Shown here: in pieces, positions 6,910 through 13,730 of the stretch
Position numbering within the stretch: the first letter of the stretch is position 1
Layout: every line of letters starts with the position of its first letter
Assembly (NCBI GenBank): GCA_002284615.2
Contig: MU069485.1
Span: forward strand, 5,050 to 20,903
Length of the DNA stretch: 15,854 nucleotides
Reading direction: 5' to 3'
From: Dunaliella salina
Lineage: Eukaryota; Chlorophyta; Chlorophyceae; Chlamydomonadales; Dunaliellaceae
Notes under the pieces: model-generated
What the model saw: the letters and a program-made list of their open reading frames with translations, nothing else
Told to the model about the DNA's origin: nothing
Database searches by the model: none
Program-made: the position numbers and the translations under genes

Positions 6910-7611
6910 TTGCTGACTGAAGGACACGGGCATACACAGATGGTAGCTGCCTTGTCCATAACAGTAAGCAAGAAATTGGAGCAGGCCACTGACAACGAGA
7001 TCTTTATTGAACCAAACGGTGCCGGGATTACTAGAACCATCACTAGAGCTGAATTAGCAGTGATTGCTGCTGCTATCATCACCAAATATGCAGATAATGC
7101 ATCAGACAGCCTCACCTCTTTCAACCAAATACGTAAACAACTTCTTTATCCTGAAAGACACCGCAGGCATATCCAAGGAGACGTCCTTAAAATGATTTCA
7201 ACTCTCATTAGAGACTTCCATACCAAAATTCGAATTTACAAGGTGAAGTCCCATGCTGGNATGATTTCAACTCTCATTAGAGACTTCCATACCAAAATTC
7301 GAATTTACAAGGTGAAGTCCCATGCTGGCATCGCTGGAAATGAATGTGCAGATGCTATTGCAAAACATCAAGCAAAGCAAGCCCAGAACTGCGTGGCAGA
7401 CACCGAGATTCCTNNTGCAGGTCCTGGTGGAAANCCATTNACAAACATTTTCTGGTTAGCCAAGGAAGAAAGAGTGCATGCTGCAGGCACATCTGCGGGT
7501 CCACCACCCGCCCACAAGCTCACCTATTTCCCCAATCTTCAAGTTGCCCTCAAATCCCACATGCATTCTAAACACAATCTTGGTTATGCCAATGCCAAAA
7601 CGGGTTACTAA
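6910..7611 (+). pseudogene. Second RNase H domain and following region of LINE B
   Basis: AYTDGSCLVHNSKQEIGAG starts near 6930 in a different frame. From about 6967 the main frame reads EPNGAGITRTITRAEL with the catalytic Glu, SDSLTSFNQIRKQLLYPE with an Asp, and YKVKSHAGIAGNECADAIAK with the His and final Asp region. FWLAKEERVH and KLTYFPNLQVALKSHMHS follow. The frame ends at TAA (7609-7611), but the same frame continues to 8577 with only one more stop, so the stop looks like a point mutation. Five Ns (7260, 7414-7415, 7434, 7440) and an exact 68 bp repeat make part of this region unreliable. Confidence 0.75.
7192..7328. repeat. Exact 68 bp duplication around an N
   Basis: Bases 7192-7259 and 7261-7328 are identical and are separated by a single N at 7260. 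The 69 bp excess equals 23 codons, so the frame is kept. A perfect direct repeat meeting at an N is the usual mark of two contig ends that overlap but were not merged. It should be treated as an assembly artefact. Confidence 0.85.
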
Positions 7612-8577
7612 TCTTACTATCAAAACTTATTCTTGCAAGTAGAAAAAAAAATCAGCAATGCCTTCAGAAATATGCCCAACATTCCTGTACCCATGAAGCG
7701 TACCATCTTGCAGTACCGCACAGGCAACCTCTACAACCAAAAACATGCAGTACGTTTTAGAAGGTCAACTGATCCATCTTGCCCCCTCCCAGGCTGCCAT
7801 CATTCAAACAGCGCATTACACATGCTCTCAGGCTGCTAAAACCATATCATCTCCAACATGAGAACTGGACGCCATAACATTGCAGGCAGGACGATTACAA
7901 AAGTCCTCAGCAAATGCCCTGTAGGGGCAGGCCTAGTATACACAGACATAGGAAGCGATTTCAAGATTGCTCAACACAACCTCCAACTCCCTACACATGC
8001 CTCAAACAGAACTTCACCTGCTTACTTCTTCCCTCGTAACCTTCCAGAGAGGAAAAGACTCAACTCCAGTCGACCAGATGCTGTTTTGATCACACCTTTT
8101 AATGCCAAACATACTTCTAACGATGTTTCTCCTACCCATTCTCATCGCGCTTTGCACAGTTCCTCACAGGGGATCATCAGAACTAGTCGCATGAGGCAAC
8201 CCCATGAACTTCGTGCAAATGAACACCATGTGCGCTTGATAGAAATTAAGTTCTGTGAAGATACAAGGCCAAAGCATCAGTTCAACGCGGCAAAACAGCA
8301 GCATGCAGACCTTTGTAAACTTATTAACGCAAAAGCCATTACAATTCACCCTGTTCTCCTGGGTGTAAGTGGAACTATTAATGCTGAGCATATCCTGAAG
8401 CAATTTAAACAATTAGGATTGGATCACCAGCGTGCCACGAAGCTTGCTCAACAACTTCATGCCCATTCTGTTCAATATGCCCACAAACTCGTCTCCACTC
8501 GTCACGCTATCAAAAACGAGAGTACTTCCCAAAGCCCGGTTATAAAGAAGCCCGGTTCTAAAGCCAGGTGCTTGTAG
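7612..8577 (+). pseudogene. LINE B zinc knuckle and C-terminal nuclease-like domain
   Basis: Same frame as the preceding segment, with one internal TAA at 7837-7839. In order: QYRTGNLYNQKHAVRF; a Cys/His motif CPLPGCHHSNSALHMLSGC (about 7780-7836) like the zinc-binding motif at LINE C termini; TGRHNIAGRTITKVLSK; NSSRPDAVLITP (about 8062-8100); LIEIKFCEDTRPKHQ (about 8236-8280) followed by QQHADLCKL; HPVLLGVSGTI; and YAHKLVSTRHAI near 8477-8512. RPD, E-x-K and a downstream Q-H fit a PD-(D/E)XK nuclease pattern. The pairing of RNase H with such a domain recalls algal RandI/Dualen LINEs. Family placement is inference. The frame is otherwise intact, so the copy is fairly young. Confidence 0.7.
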
Positions 8578-8717
8578 TGACCCTCTAGATCCCAATTATC
8601 ATGTCTTGCCTCATTTCTTGTGGTGGAGGGGGCTCACGGCTCTTTATGAGCCAATACGTCTCCTTACTTAATTGATGTAGGGAGAATTTCTCTGCCTACG
8701 TGTTTTTTTTCTTTTCT
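8578..8717 (+). mobile_element. LINE B 3' UTR and tail
   Basis: Contains CTTGTGGTGGAGGGGGCTCA, a stem GGCTC-TTTAT-GAGCC (8638-8652), CTTAATTGATG, and a second hairpin GTAGG...CCTAC (8677-8699), then a T/C-rich tail. The same blocks recur at 10230-10373 and 13410-13528 on the + strand and at 5880-5946 and 11161-11241 on the - strand. Conservation of both hairpins fits recognition of the RNA 3' end by the element's reverse transcriptase, a known feature of stringent LINEs. That role is inferred here. Confidence 0.85.
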
Positions 8718-8769
8718 TTAAGCCAGACCATCAATTGGGCATGCTAAGCATCTCCTCTACATGCCGCAG

Positions 8770-9297
8770 TTGGAAGTGAAAGATGCGAAGAAGCTGCACA
8801 TGGTAACAACATGAGCACATTCCATTCCTTTCCTCGGGAGGTTGGGATGAAGTAGCTTCTCATCATGCTCTCTCTTTGCTTTGATTGCCATTTGAAGGGG
8901 GTTGCGTGTTTGCTTTGAAATCTTTTCAGAATACTTGAATGGACGTTTGAGTCCTGAGGAGAAAAAGAGGAAAGACGATCTTCGTAACCAGAGGAAACTC
9001 TCCCTACCTGCAATTCATTCAAGTCAATTTGGCTCACTGGCAGAGGGTCTACCCTCAGAGGGTCTCATATTTTCATGGCCATTTGGGGTAGGCTCAGTCG
9101 CTGAAATTTTTTCTGAGCCTCCCTCTCGCTCACCCCTTTCCTTGACCTCTGAGGCAGACCTTTTTTCTATGTTTACAAAGGCGGAATCCCAAACAGGTCA
9201 TATTAGCTTGATGTTCAAGGGTGCTCAAAAGTGGAGAAGGGGCCAATTTAGTCAGAAATGGGAATGCACCAGCTGTCCTGGTTTTGTCATGTTTTGA
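8770..9297 (+). CDS. Possible host exon pair, unrecognised
   Basis: Exon 8770-8802 follows CATGCCGCAG and ends at a GTAACA donor. A second exon follows TCTTTTCAG at 8930. Both phases agree: the first reads GSERCEEAAH and leaves a single G, and AA from the second completes Glu. The second reads YLNGRLSPEEKKRKDDLRNQ and then a long Ser/Pro-rich stretch to a stop at 9297. It may end earlier at an unseen donor. The highly charged segment is typical of coding sequence. No family is recognised. If real, the LINE B stack lies just upstream in this gene's intron or 5' flank. Confidence 0.35.
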
Positions 9298-10064
9298 AAC
9301 AGAAAGAAAACTTGAAGTCTGTGCAGGCCAGAAGCCTCATGAATTAAGGAAAGGTATCGTATGTGTGACATTATTACAAAAGGATTCGGGAAAGGCAACA
9401 CAGAAGTATCTAAGAAAGCAATGCCCAGCTGCGTGCATTAAGGAGAGGTAACCTGAATAGCAAGTGTTTGAGGGAAACTTTTTTTCGAGCTATGTAAGCA
9501 GAGAAAGTACCCCCTACATCAAATGAGGGTCAGGAAAACTCTTACCAAGAGTCTTGGCGCTATAAGCAGCTGTTTAGTTGGCGTAAAATACCATTTTCAG
9601 GTGTTACAGGTGCTACAGAATAACACCTGTAACATCAATCAAAAAACATGACTGCTAGGCTGCAAGTACAGAGAAAGTTGTAACGTACAGACTGATTTCA
9701 AGGTTCACGTGCATGTAATGGGGAAATGGACGCATGGCGTATGTAATTCACCAAAATTGGAGCATTGTCCACCAATAAGAGTAAAATACCATTTTTATGT
9801 GAGCCAGTGTGTTTTCAATTCCATTGTTGTCGTATAAGGTAATCTTGCTGTCTGCAAACTTCCCCTTTCTTCTTTTGTTGAGGGTAAAAGGATACCAGGT
9901 TGCAAGAAAAAAGGGGTACGTCACTGAAATTGACTACTGCTTGCCTTCTCTTTGCACAAGGGGGTGTTCATGAAGAAAGGGATAAGCTTTGTCTGGGAAA
10001 AATACTTAGGTCCAACGTTTAAAATTTCCTTGATCATTTGGGACAAATAGACCTTGACGAAGGG
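9298..10064. other. Non-coding stretch
   Basis: No convincing gene. TAAAATACCATTTT occurs twice (about 9585 and 9783). A perfect 10 bp inverted repeat lies at 9603-9633. A second open frame overlapping the left edge (9221-9451) has no splice support. Confidence 0.4.
9603..9633. repeat. 10 bp inverted repeat
   Basis: GTTACAGGTG at 9603-9612 pairs perfectly with CACCTGTAAC at 9624-9633 across an 11-base loop. There is no neighbouring gene to connect it with. It could be the terminus of a degraded element or chance. Confidence 0.6.
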
Positions 10065-10073
10065 CTACCATGC

Positions 10074-10373
10074 TCATTCAGTTCAGTGTGCCCACTTCAT
10101 GCTCATTCAGTTCAGTGTGCCCACTTCATGCTCATTTGTTTGCCCATAAACTTATTACCTCTGAACGCGCTATTGAAAGAAAGAGTACCTCTCATAGCCA
10201 AGTTATAGAGTGTTGTGCCTCTAGTAACCCTCTAGATCCTTATCAGCCTCTTCTGTCTCAAACCTTGTGGTGGAGGGACTCACGGCACTTTTGAGCCAAT
10301 GTTTCTCTATTTCTTAATTAACGTAGGGAAAGTATCTCTGCCTATGTAGTTTCCTTTTCTTTCTTTCTCTATT
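10074..10373 (+). mobile_element. 300 bp 5'-truncated LINE B insertion
   Basis: Flanked by CTACCATGC at 10065-10073 and 10374-10382 (9 bp target duplication). The body matches the end of the LINE B protein (FAHKLITSERAIERKSTSHS against YAHKLVSTRHAIKNESTSQS) and then the full B 3' UTR with both hairpins and a polypyrimidine tail. At its 5' end a 29 bp unit is tandemly doubled (10070-10098, 10099-10127), followed by a partial third unit. This is a dead insertion, independent of the main B copy. Confidence 0.85.
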
Positions 10374-10382
10374 CTACCATGC

Positions 10383-10788
10383 ACAAACATGCCATCCAAT
10401 TTAGCAATTCACGTAGCTGGGAATTGACGGTTCAGGCTGCCAATGGGATACATCCAGGAGGGTCAGATGCAAGCTTGAAGGAATAGCCAACAACCTGCAG
10501 GACCTGCATTGCTTTGGTTGCTCTCGGCAATGTTGGTGGGACTCACTAGTGTCTGCGCTGGCTGTTGGGTCCTCTTCCCACGCATGCTGGCTGCTGTCAA
10601 GCACAGACTTTATAGTGCTAATACCGAGGCCCTGATGCCCTGATGCCATTTCTTTGCCTTGTAGGGGCAGAACTATAAGTAAAGTAAAGTTACATTGCTA
10701 TGTCTACCTACATGCGCAGCTAAACGGAAACAAGGAGGCCTGTAACCAGACGAGTCGAATGACAAACAATAGAAAACTGTGCCAGAAT
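10383..10788 (-). other. Mostly non-coding, one weak minus-strand exon candidate
   Basis: A minus-strand stretch from an ATG at 10649 to a GTGAGT donor (exon edge 10547) reads MASGHQGLGISTIK and SSQHAWEEDPTASADT. The donor is a perfect consensus, but no acceptor with a continuing frame is convincing. It could be a first exon of an unknown gene or chance. Confidence 0.2.
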
Positions 10789-10893
10789 TCAGATACAGCA
10801 TTTCAGGCAAGTAGATACAAACTTGGCTAATGCTAAACCATCAGCTTGTTTCACAAAGTCTCTAAGACGTGATGGGCTCCCAAGGGGAAGTGC
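10789..10893 (-). pseudogene. LINE C C-terminus, part after the LINE A insertion
   Basis: On the minus strand, after one copy of the target duplication, the frame reads LGSPSRLRDFVKQADGLALA and KFVSTCLKCC to a TGA at 10789-10791. It is in frame with 11491-11650 once LINE A and one duplication are removed. A C-terminal segment of the type 'LRDF...ALA.FV' after a zinc motif is common in LINE open frames; that likeness is from memory. Confidence 0.6.
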
Positions 10894-11490
10894 AAGAAAA
10901 AGAAAAGAAAAGTCTACGCGAGTCAAAGGCCGCGTGCATTAAGGGAAGAACCCCTAACAAAAGTTAGAGGCCTCACCAGGAGGCCCTACACCTAAATTAG
11001 ACAAAACTAGCCTAGGAGAGAGCAAGAGACAGAAGTAATGGGAATCTGGAGGATTGCTAGCCATGCCCCTGAACGCACGGAATCTCCTTATTCCATCCTC
11101 AGCCGCCGCTGCGCGCCCAGCAACCCCCCTCCCAGATGCCCTCTGAAAGCAAAGTGCATGAAAAGAAAAGAAAAACTACGTAGGCAGAGAAACTCTCCCT
11201 ACATCAATTAAGGAAAAGGTGACACATTGGCTCAAAAAAAGAGCAAAGTGCATGTCTAGTGTTAATGATGGTGGATAATCTTTGGATGGCATGATCCCTG
11301 AGCTTGGATGCTAGTGATTTGGCTTTCTGTCTGGTTAGACCCAGATTTATGAGAGGTGAAATTGTTAGCTCATTGTAAATTGTGCCACCCACACCAATTA
11401 AGATGGTATGCAAAGTCACTTTGTTATTCCCGTTTGGTTTTCTGAAGCCGCGTGTTTTAAGTCTAGTTATGGTGTGGGAATGTTGAGTCC
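10894..11490 (-). mobile_element. LINE A copy inserted in LINE C
   Basis: Flanked by GGGGAAGTGC at 10884-10893 and 11491-11500 (10 bp target duplication). On the minus strand it starts inside the nuclease-like domain (TQHSHTITRLKTRG), continues through VTLHTILIGVGGTIYNE and KAKSLASKLRDHAIQRL to NTRHALC, then the A-type 3' UTR and polypyrimidine tail. It is interrupted by an 81 bp LINE B tail at 11161-11241. The coding part aligns closely with 4100-4360, so this is a 5'-truncated sister of the A copy at 2585-6217. Confidence 0.85.
11161..11241 (-). mobile_element. 81 bp LINE B 3'-tail insertion
   Basis: Flanked by AGCAAAGTGCATG at 11148-11160 and 11242-11254 (13 bp target duplication). In reverse complement it reads CTCTTTTTTTGAGCC, CCTTAATTGATG, the GTAGG...CCTAC hairpin, and a T/C tail. 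The sister LINE A copy at 4340-4360 shows the unoccupied site, where the sequence passes straight from TTTGCT into the UTR. This gives an empty-site comparison within the same window. Confidence 0.95.
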
Positions 11491-11650
11491 GGGGAAGTGC
11501 CCAACTAAAGAGATGCTGGAATTGCGTGCGCAGGTCTTTCAAATCCTGAGGAGGACTCTCCAGAATAAGGTGCTCCTTATCTTGCACAGTGTGCCAATCG
11601 TATTTGTCGCAGATCCTGTGCTCGTTAGGGCACCCTAACCTAACAGATCA
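11491..11650 (-). pseudogene. LINE C C-terminus, part before the LINE A insertion
   Basis: The minus-strand frame reads SVRLGCPNEHRICDKYDW, TVQDKEHLILESPPQDL and RTQFQHLFSWALP up to the target duplication. Cys, then Asp-x-x-His and LIL-E-x-P, resembles the zinc-binding motif at LINE C-termini with some Cys lost. It is preceded by a stop near 11640. More of the element may extend towards 11700 (SRLLKLCWAPFFAEAM in the minus direction), but this is not certain. Confidence 0.55.
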
Positions 11651-11820
11651 CCCTCTTTGCATTCACATTGCTTCTGCAAAGAATGGGGCCCAGCATAGTT
11701 TCAACAACCGACTATACATTAAGCAGTCTTAAACTACCCATTGACGCTCTAGTCTGTAGCAATTCAGTTATAATTAATTGACGGTCTTTAAATAAAGATA
11801 ACTTATTAACCGTTTTCGAC
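11651..11820. other. AT-rich stretch, nothing identified
   Basis: Sequence between the LINE C fragment and the next LINE B remnant. Several TTAATTAA/TAATTAATTG-like AT-rich stretches are present, but no gene. Confidence 0.4.
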
Positions 11821-12010
11821 ATGACTCTGGCCAACTCTCCCAGACGTGTGTGGGACTATTTACACTGCCCAACCATTGATGAATTTAAAAAACTAGGGAT
11901 AGACACTCAGAGATCTACCAACTTTGCACAAAAGTTCCCTGCCCTTTCTGTACAACTTGCACACAAACTAACTTCAGACGAGCCATCAAAAACAAAAATT
12001 CTCATCATGG
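11821..12010 (+). pseudogene. Diverged LINE B C-terminal fragment
   Basis: From about 11866 the frame reads TIDEFKKLGIDTQRSTNFAQ and ALSVQLAHKLTS, collinear with the end of the LINE B protein (KQFKQLGLDHQRATKLAQ, then HSVQYAHKLVST). It lacks the B-type 3' UTR, so it was truncated at both ends or is an older relative. Confidence 0.6.
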
Positions 12011-12079
12011 AGCCGCATGCTGCCGTAGGGCCAAGGCACCATGTATCCCCTTCACCAAAAGAAACAAAAGAAGGAAGTC

Positions 12080-12250
12080 GGTGAGGATCAGGAGGCTTAT
12101 TAGCAGTAGCCCATGCCTGATCTTGTGAGAGTCAAAGGAGGTTTCTCTCGAGAGCTCGTCTGATGCTATCAAGTTTGTGAGTATGCTCTGCAGAACACAT
12201 TCCTCCAACGCCAAAAATAGTTGTGTGAAGAGAACTAGCTTTTGCACCGA
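12080..12250 (-). pseudogene. Degenerate LINE C-terminal fragment
   Basis: On the minus strand, HTTIFGVGGMCSAEHTHKLD and SIRRALERNLL then a stop resemble the GVGGTIY...AHKL..TRRAI end seen in the A and B proteins, with the middle deleted. Similarity is partial and by eye. Confidence 0.4.
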
Positions 12251-12277
12251 CACGTCTGCAGAGGTCCGCATGCTACT

Positions 12278-12337
12278 GCCTTTATACACGTAGTCAGACC
12301 TGGCTTGCACAGACTTTTATTTTCCCTTTTTTCCAAG
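12278..12337 (+). mobile_element. LINE A-type 3' tail fragment
   Basis: CACGTAGTCAGACCTGGCTTG, CACAGACTTTTATTTTCCC and a pyrimidine tail match the last 60 bases of the A-type UTR at 6165-6217. It directly abuts the next A-type fragment, so one lies at or inside the end of the other. Confidence 0.6.
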
Positions 12338-12556
12338 GGGGCTTATTGGGGAGGGTTTGCCAGGCACATGGCGTTGGAGAGCGGAGGGAGGAGAGTCTGG
12401 GCGTCTAAGTGGACAGCAATCTAGATTTCCATGAGTTCTGTTTCTGGCTTTCTCCCAGGCTTGTGTTGTCTAGTGCAGGTGTGAGGGCCCTTTGGTGAGA
12501 CCTCTGCCAGTTTGCAAGTTAGGACTTTTCCTATTGCAAGTGGACTTTGGGAAGGC
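12338..12556 (+). mobile_element. LINE A-type 3' UTR fragment
   Basis: It starts with GGGGCTTATTGGGGAGGG, matching the sequence just after the A coding end at 4360, and runs through GGAGGAGAGTCTGGGCGTC, TGTCTAGTGCAGG and GGGCCCTTTGGTGAGACC. It shows the uninterrupted UTR across the position where the inverted-repeat element inserted in the other copy. Confidence 0.7.
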
Positions 12557-12564
12557 ATTCAAAG

Positions 12565-12712
12565 AATGAGAAAAGAAAGAAAAGAAAAAGCTGTGCAAGC
12601 AGTCATTACTTTAAGCATTGATTGAGGAAAGGGACCATTATAATAGCAAACACTGAGAAGACACCATTGCCTTTGGCATAAACTTTTCTTTTTTCCCTTC
12701 ATTTTCCAGTTG
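12565..12712. mobile_element. Two opposed short tail remnants
   Basis: A purine-rich piece at about 12565-12640 reads in reverse as CCTCAATCAATGC ... CTGCTTGCACAGC plus a T/C tail, a diverged A/B-like tail. At 12670-12712, CTTTGGCATAAACTTTTC plus a pyrimidine tail is an A-like tail on the + strand. No target duplications were found for either. Confidence 0.4.
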
Positions 12713-13167
12713 ATGTCAGCCTATGTGTTGGACACTCTGCAAAATACTTGAAAAGGGCCTTGAATACAATGTCCACAAACATATAATTTGAGGTAGGTGC
12801 CACAGGCCCTTCAGATGTCATCCGCGAGCCTAGCATGTACAGGCAATCCACCCTCAAGCTCTTCTGATTTACAGCTAACCCGAGACCAGGAAAATGGTCG
12901 GCTCTAAAGGCCTTATTAAAGCCTTCATCATGTTTGGAAAAAGCCCTCAACCAGCTAAGGAGGAGGCGGCATGCCTGCAAGAGGAGACTCAATCCGTGCA
13001 GCTTCATATGCTGCCTCCTCAAGACCTTGCTCCGCCTTCACAAGCACAAAAGAGCGCGGTAGTAGTGTGTCACGCAACACATCAGGCACGTTGTGCTTTT
13101 GTCCAAATGCATCTCTGAGCAGTTTGTTGAGCAAGCAAGGAGCAGCTTTCCATCATGCTTACACCAT
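12699..13167 (-). CDS. Possible host exon pair, Cys-rich then unrecognised
   Basis: Candidate exons on the minus strand are 13167-13074 and 12974-12699. The first follows CCCTGCAG, enters one base before a codon boundary and reads WCKHDGKLLLACSTNCSEMH then TTCLMCC up to a weak GTGACA donor. The second follows CTCTTGCAG and reads KHDEGFNKAFRADHFPGLGL through YMFVDIVFKALFKYF to TGA. Phases agree between the two. Cys and His spacing in the first loosely recalls a PHD/ADD-type zinc finger. A rival minus-strand frame over 12955-13153 (ending SPLAGMPPPP) is also open, so the reading is uncertain. The preceding gene's last seen exon ends in a different phase, so direct joining is not supported. Confidence 0.3.
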
Positions 13168-13376
13168 CTGCAGGGTACGATGAGCAACCTCAACATTTCA
13201 GCTTGGGATACCATACGAGAGGTTTATTTAATCAATCGACTAGTATAGTATGGACACATTTGTCCACCTTCCTTAGGTATTTTACAATACTATAGAGTAT
13301 TAGGGATATTGGAGCACGCATACACAGCTAACAACAGCCAACAACAGGTTCTCTACCTTGGTGGCTCCTTTTGAGC
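13168..13376. other. Probable intron or intergenic sequence
   Basis: No gene seen. It contains two small perfect stems, TGGACA-CATT-TGTCCA near 13247-13262 and AATACT-ATAG-AGTATT near 13286-13301. Confidence 0.4.
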
Positions 13377-13388
13377 TACAAACATGAG

Positions 13389-13528
13389 ATCCACATTAGC
13401 ATTCTCTTTTTCATACCTTGTGATGGAGGGGGCACACGGCTCTTTTTGAGCCAATGTGTCTCCTCTTCCTTAATTGATGTAGGGAGAGTTTCTCTGCCTA
13501 CATAGTCTTTCTTTTCTTTTTCTTTTCT
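13389..13528 (+). mobile_element. 140 bp LINE B 3'-end insertion
   Basis: Flanked by TACAAACATGAG at 13377-13388 and 13529-13540 (12 bp target duplication). The body carries CTTGTGATGGAGGGGGCACA, the GGCTC...GAGCC stem, CTTAATTGATG, the GTAGG...CCTAC hairpin and a T/C tail. It contains no coding sequence. It lies just past the last exon seen of the minus-strand gene (13731) and is probably intronic, in the opposite orientation to that gene. Confidence 0.9.
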
Positions 13529-13730
13529 TACAAACATGAGCATTCAAAAAACACTGGCTATGCATGCTCATGCACTTCATGCACTTCATTTTGACCGTGT
13601 GCCACCACTTCGATTGGCAGATAGAATATGCGTACTCCATGGACGTGAGATGCATCAATTAGAAAGCAAGAATTGTCAGGACATCACAAAACCCAACGGA
13701 GCAAGCTCAAGAAGCAGGACGCGCGCTCAC

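Noticed and set aside
6910..8577. Alternative genetic code with TAA read as Gln
   Set aside because: The two in-frame TAA codons in LINE B appear to replace different residues (an aromatic position and a probable Gln), and other broken motifs carry TGA in place of Arg. Point decay explains this better, and candidate host exons use CAA and CAG normally.
11204..11587. Single chimeric LINE protein on the minus strand
   Set aside because: The join falls exactly at a 10 bp target duplication. The first third belongs to type C and the rest to an inserted type A, so the open frame is accidental.
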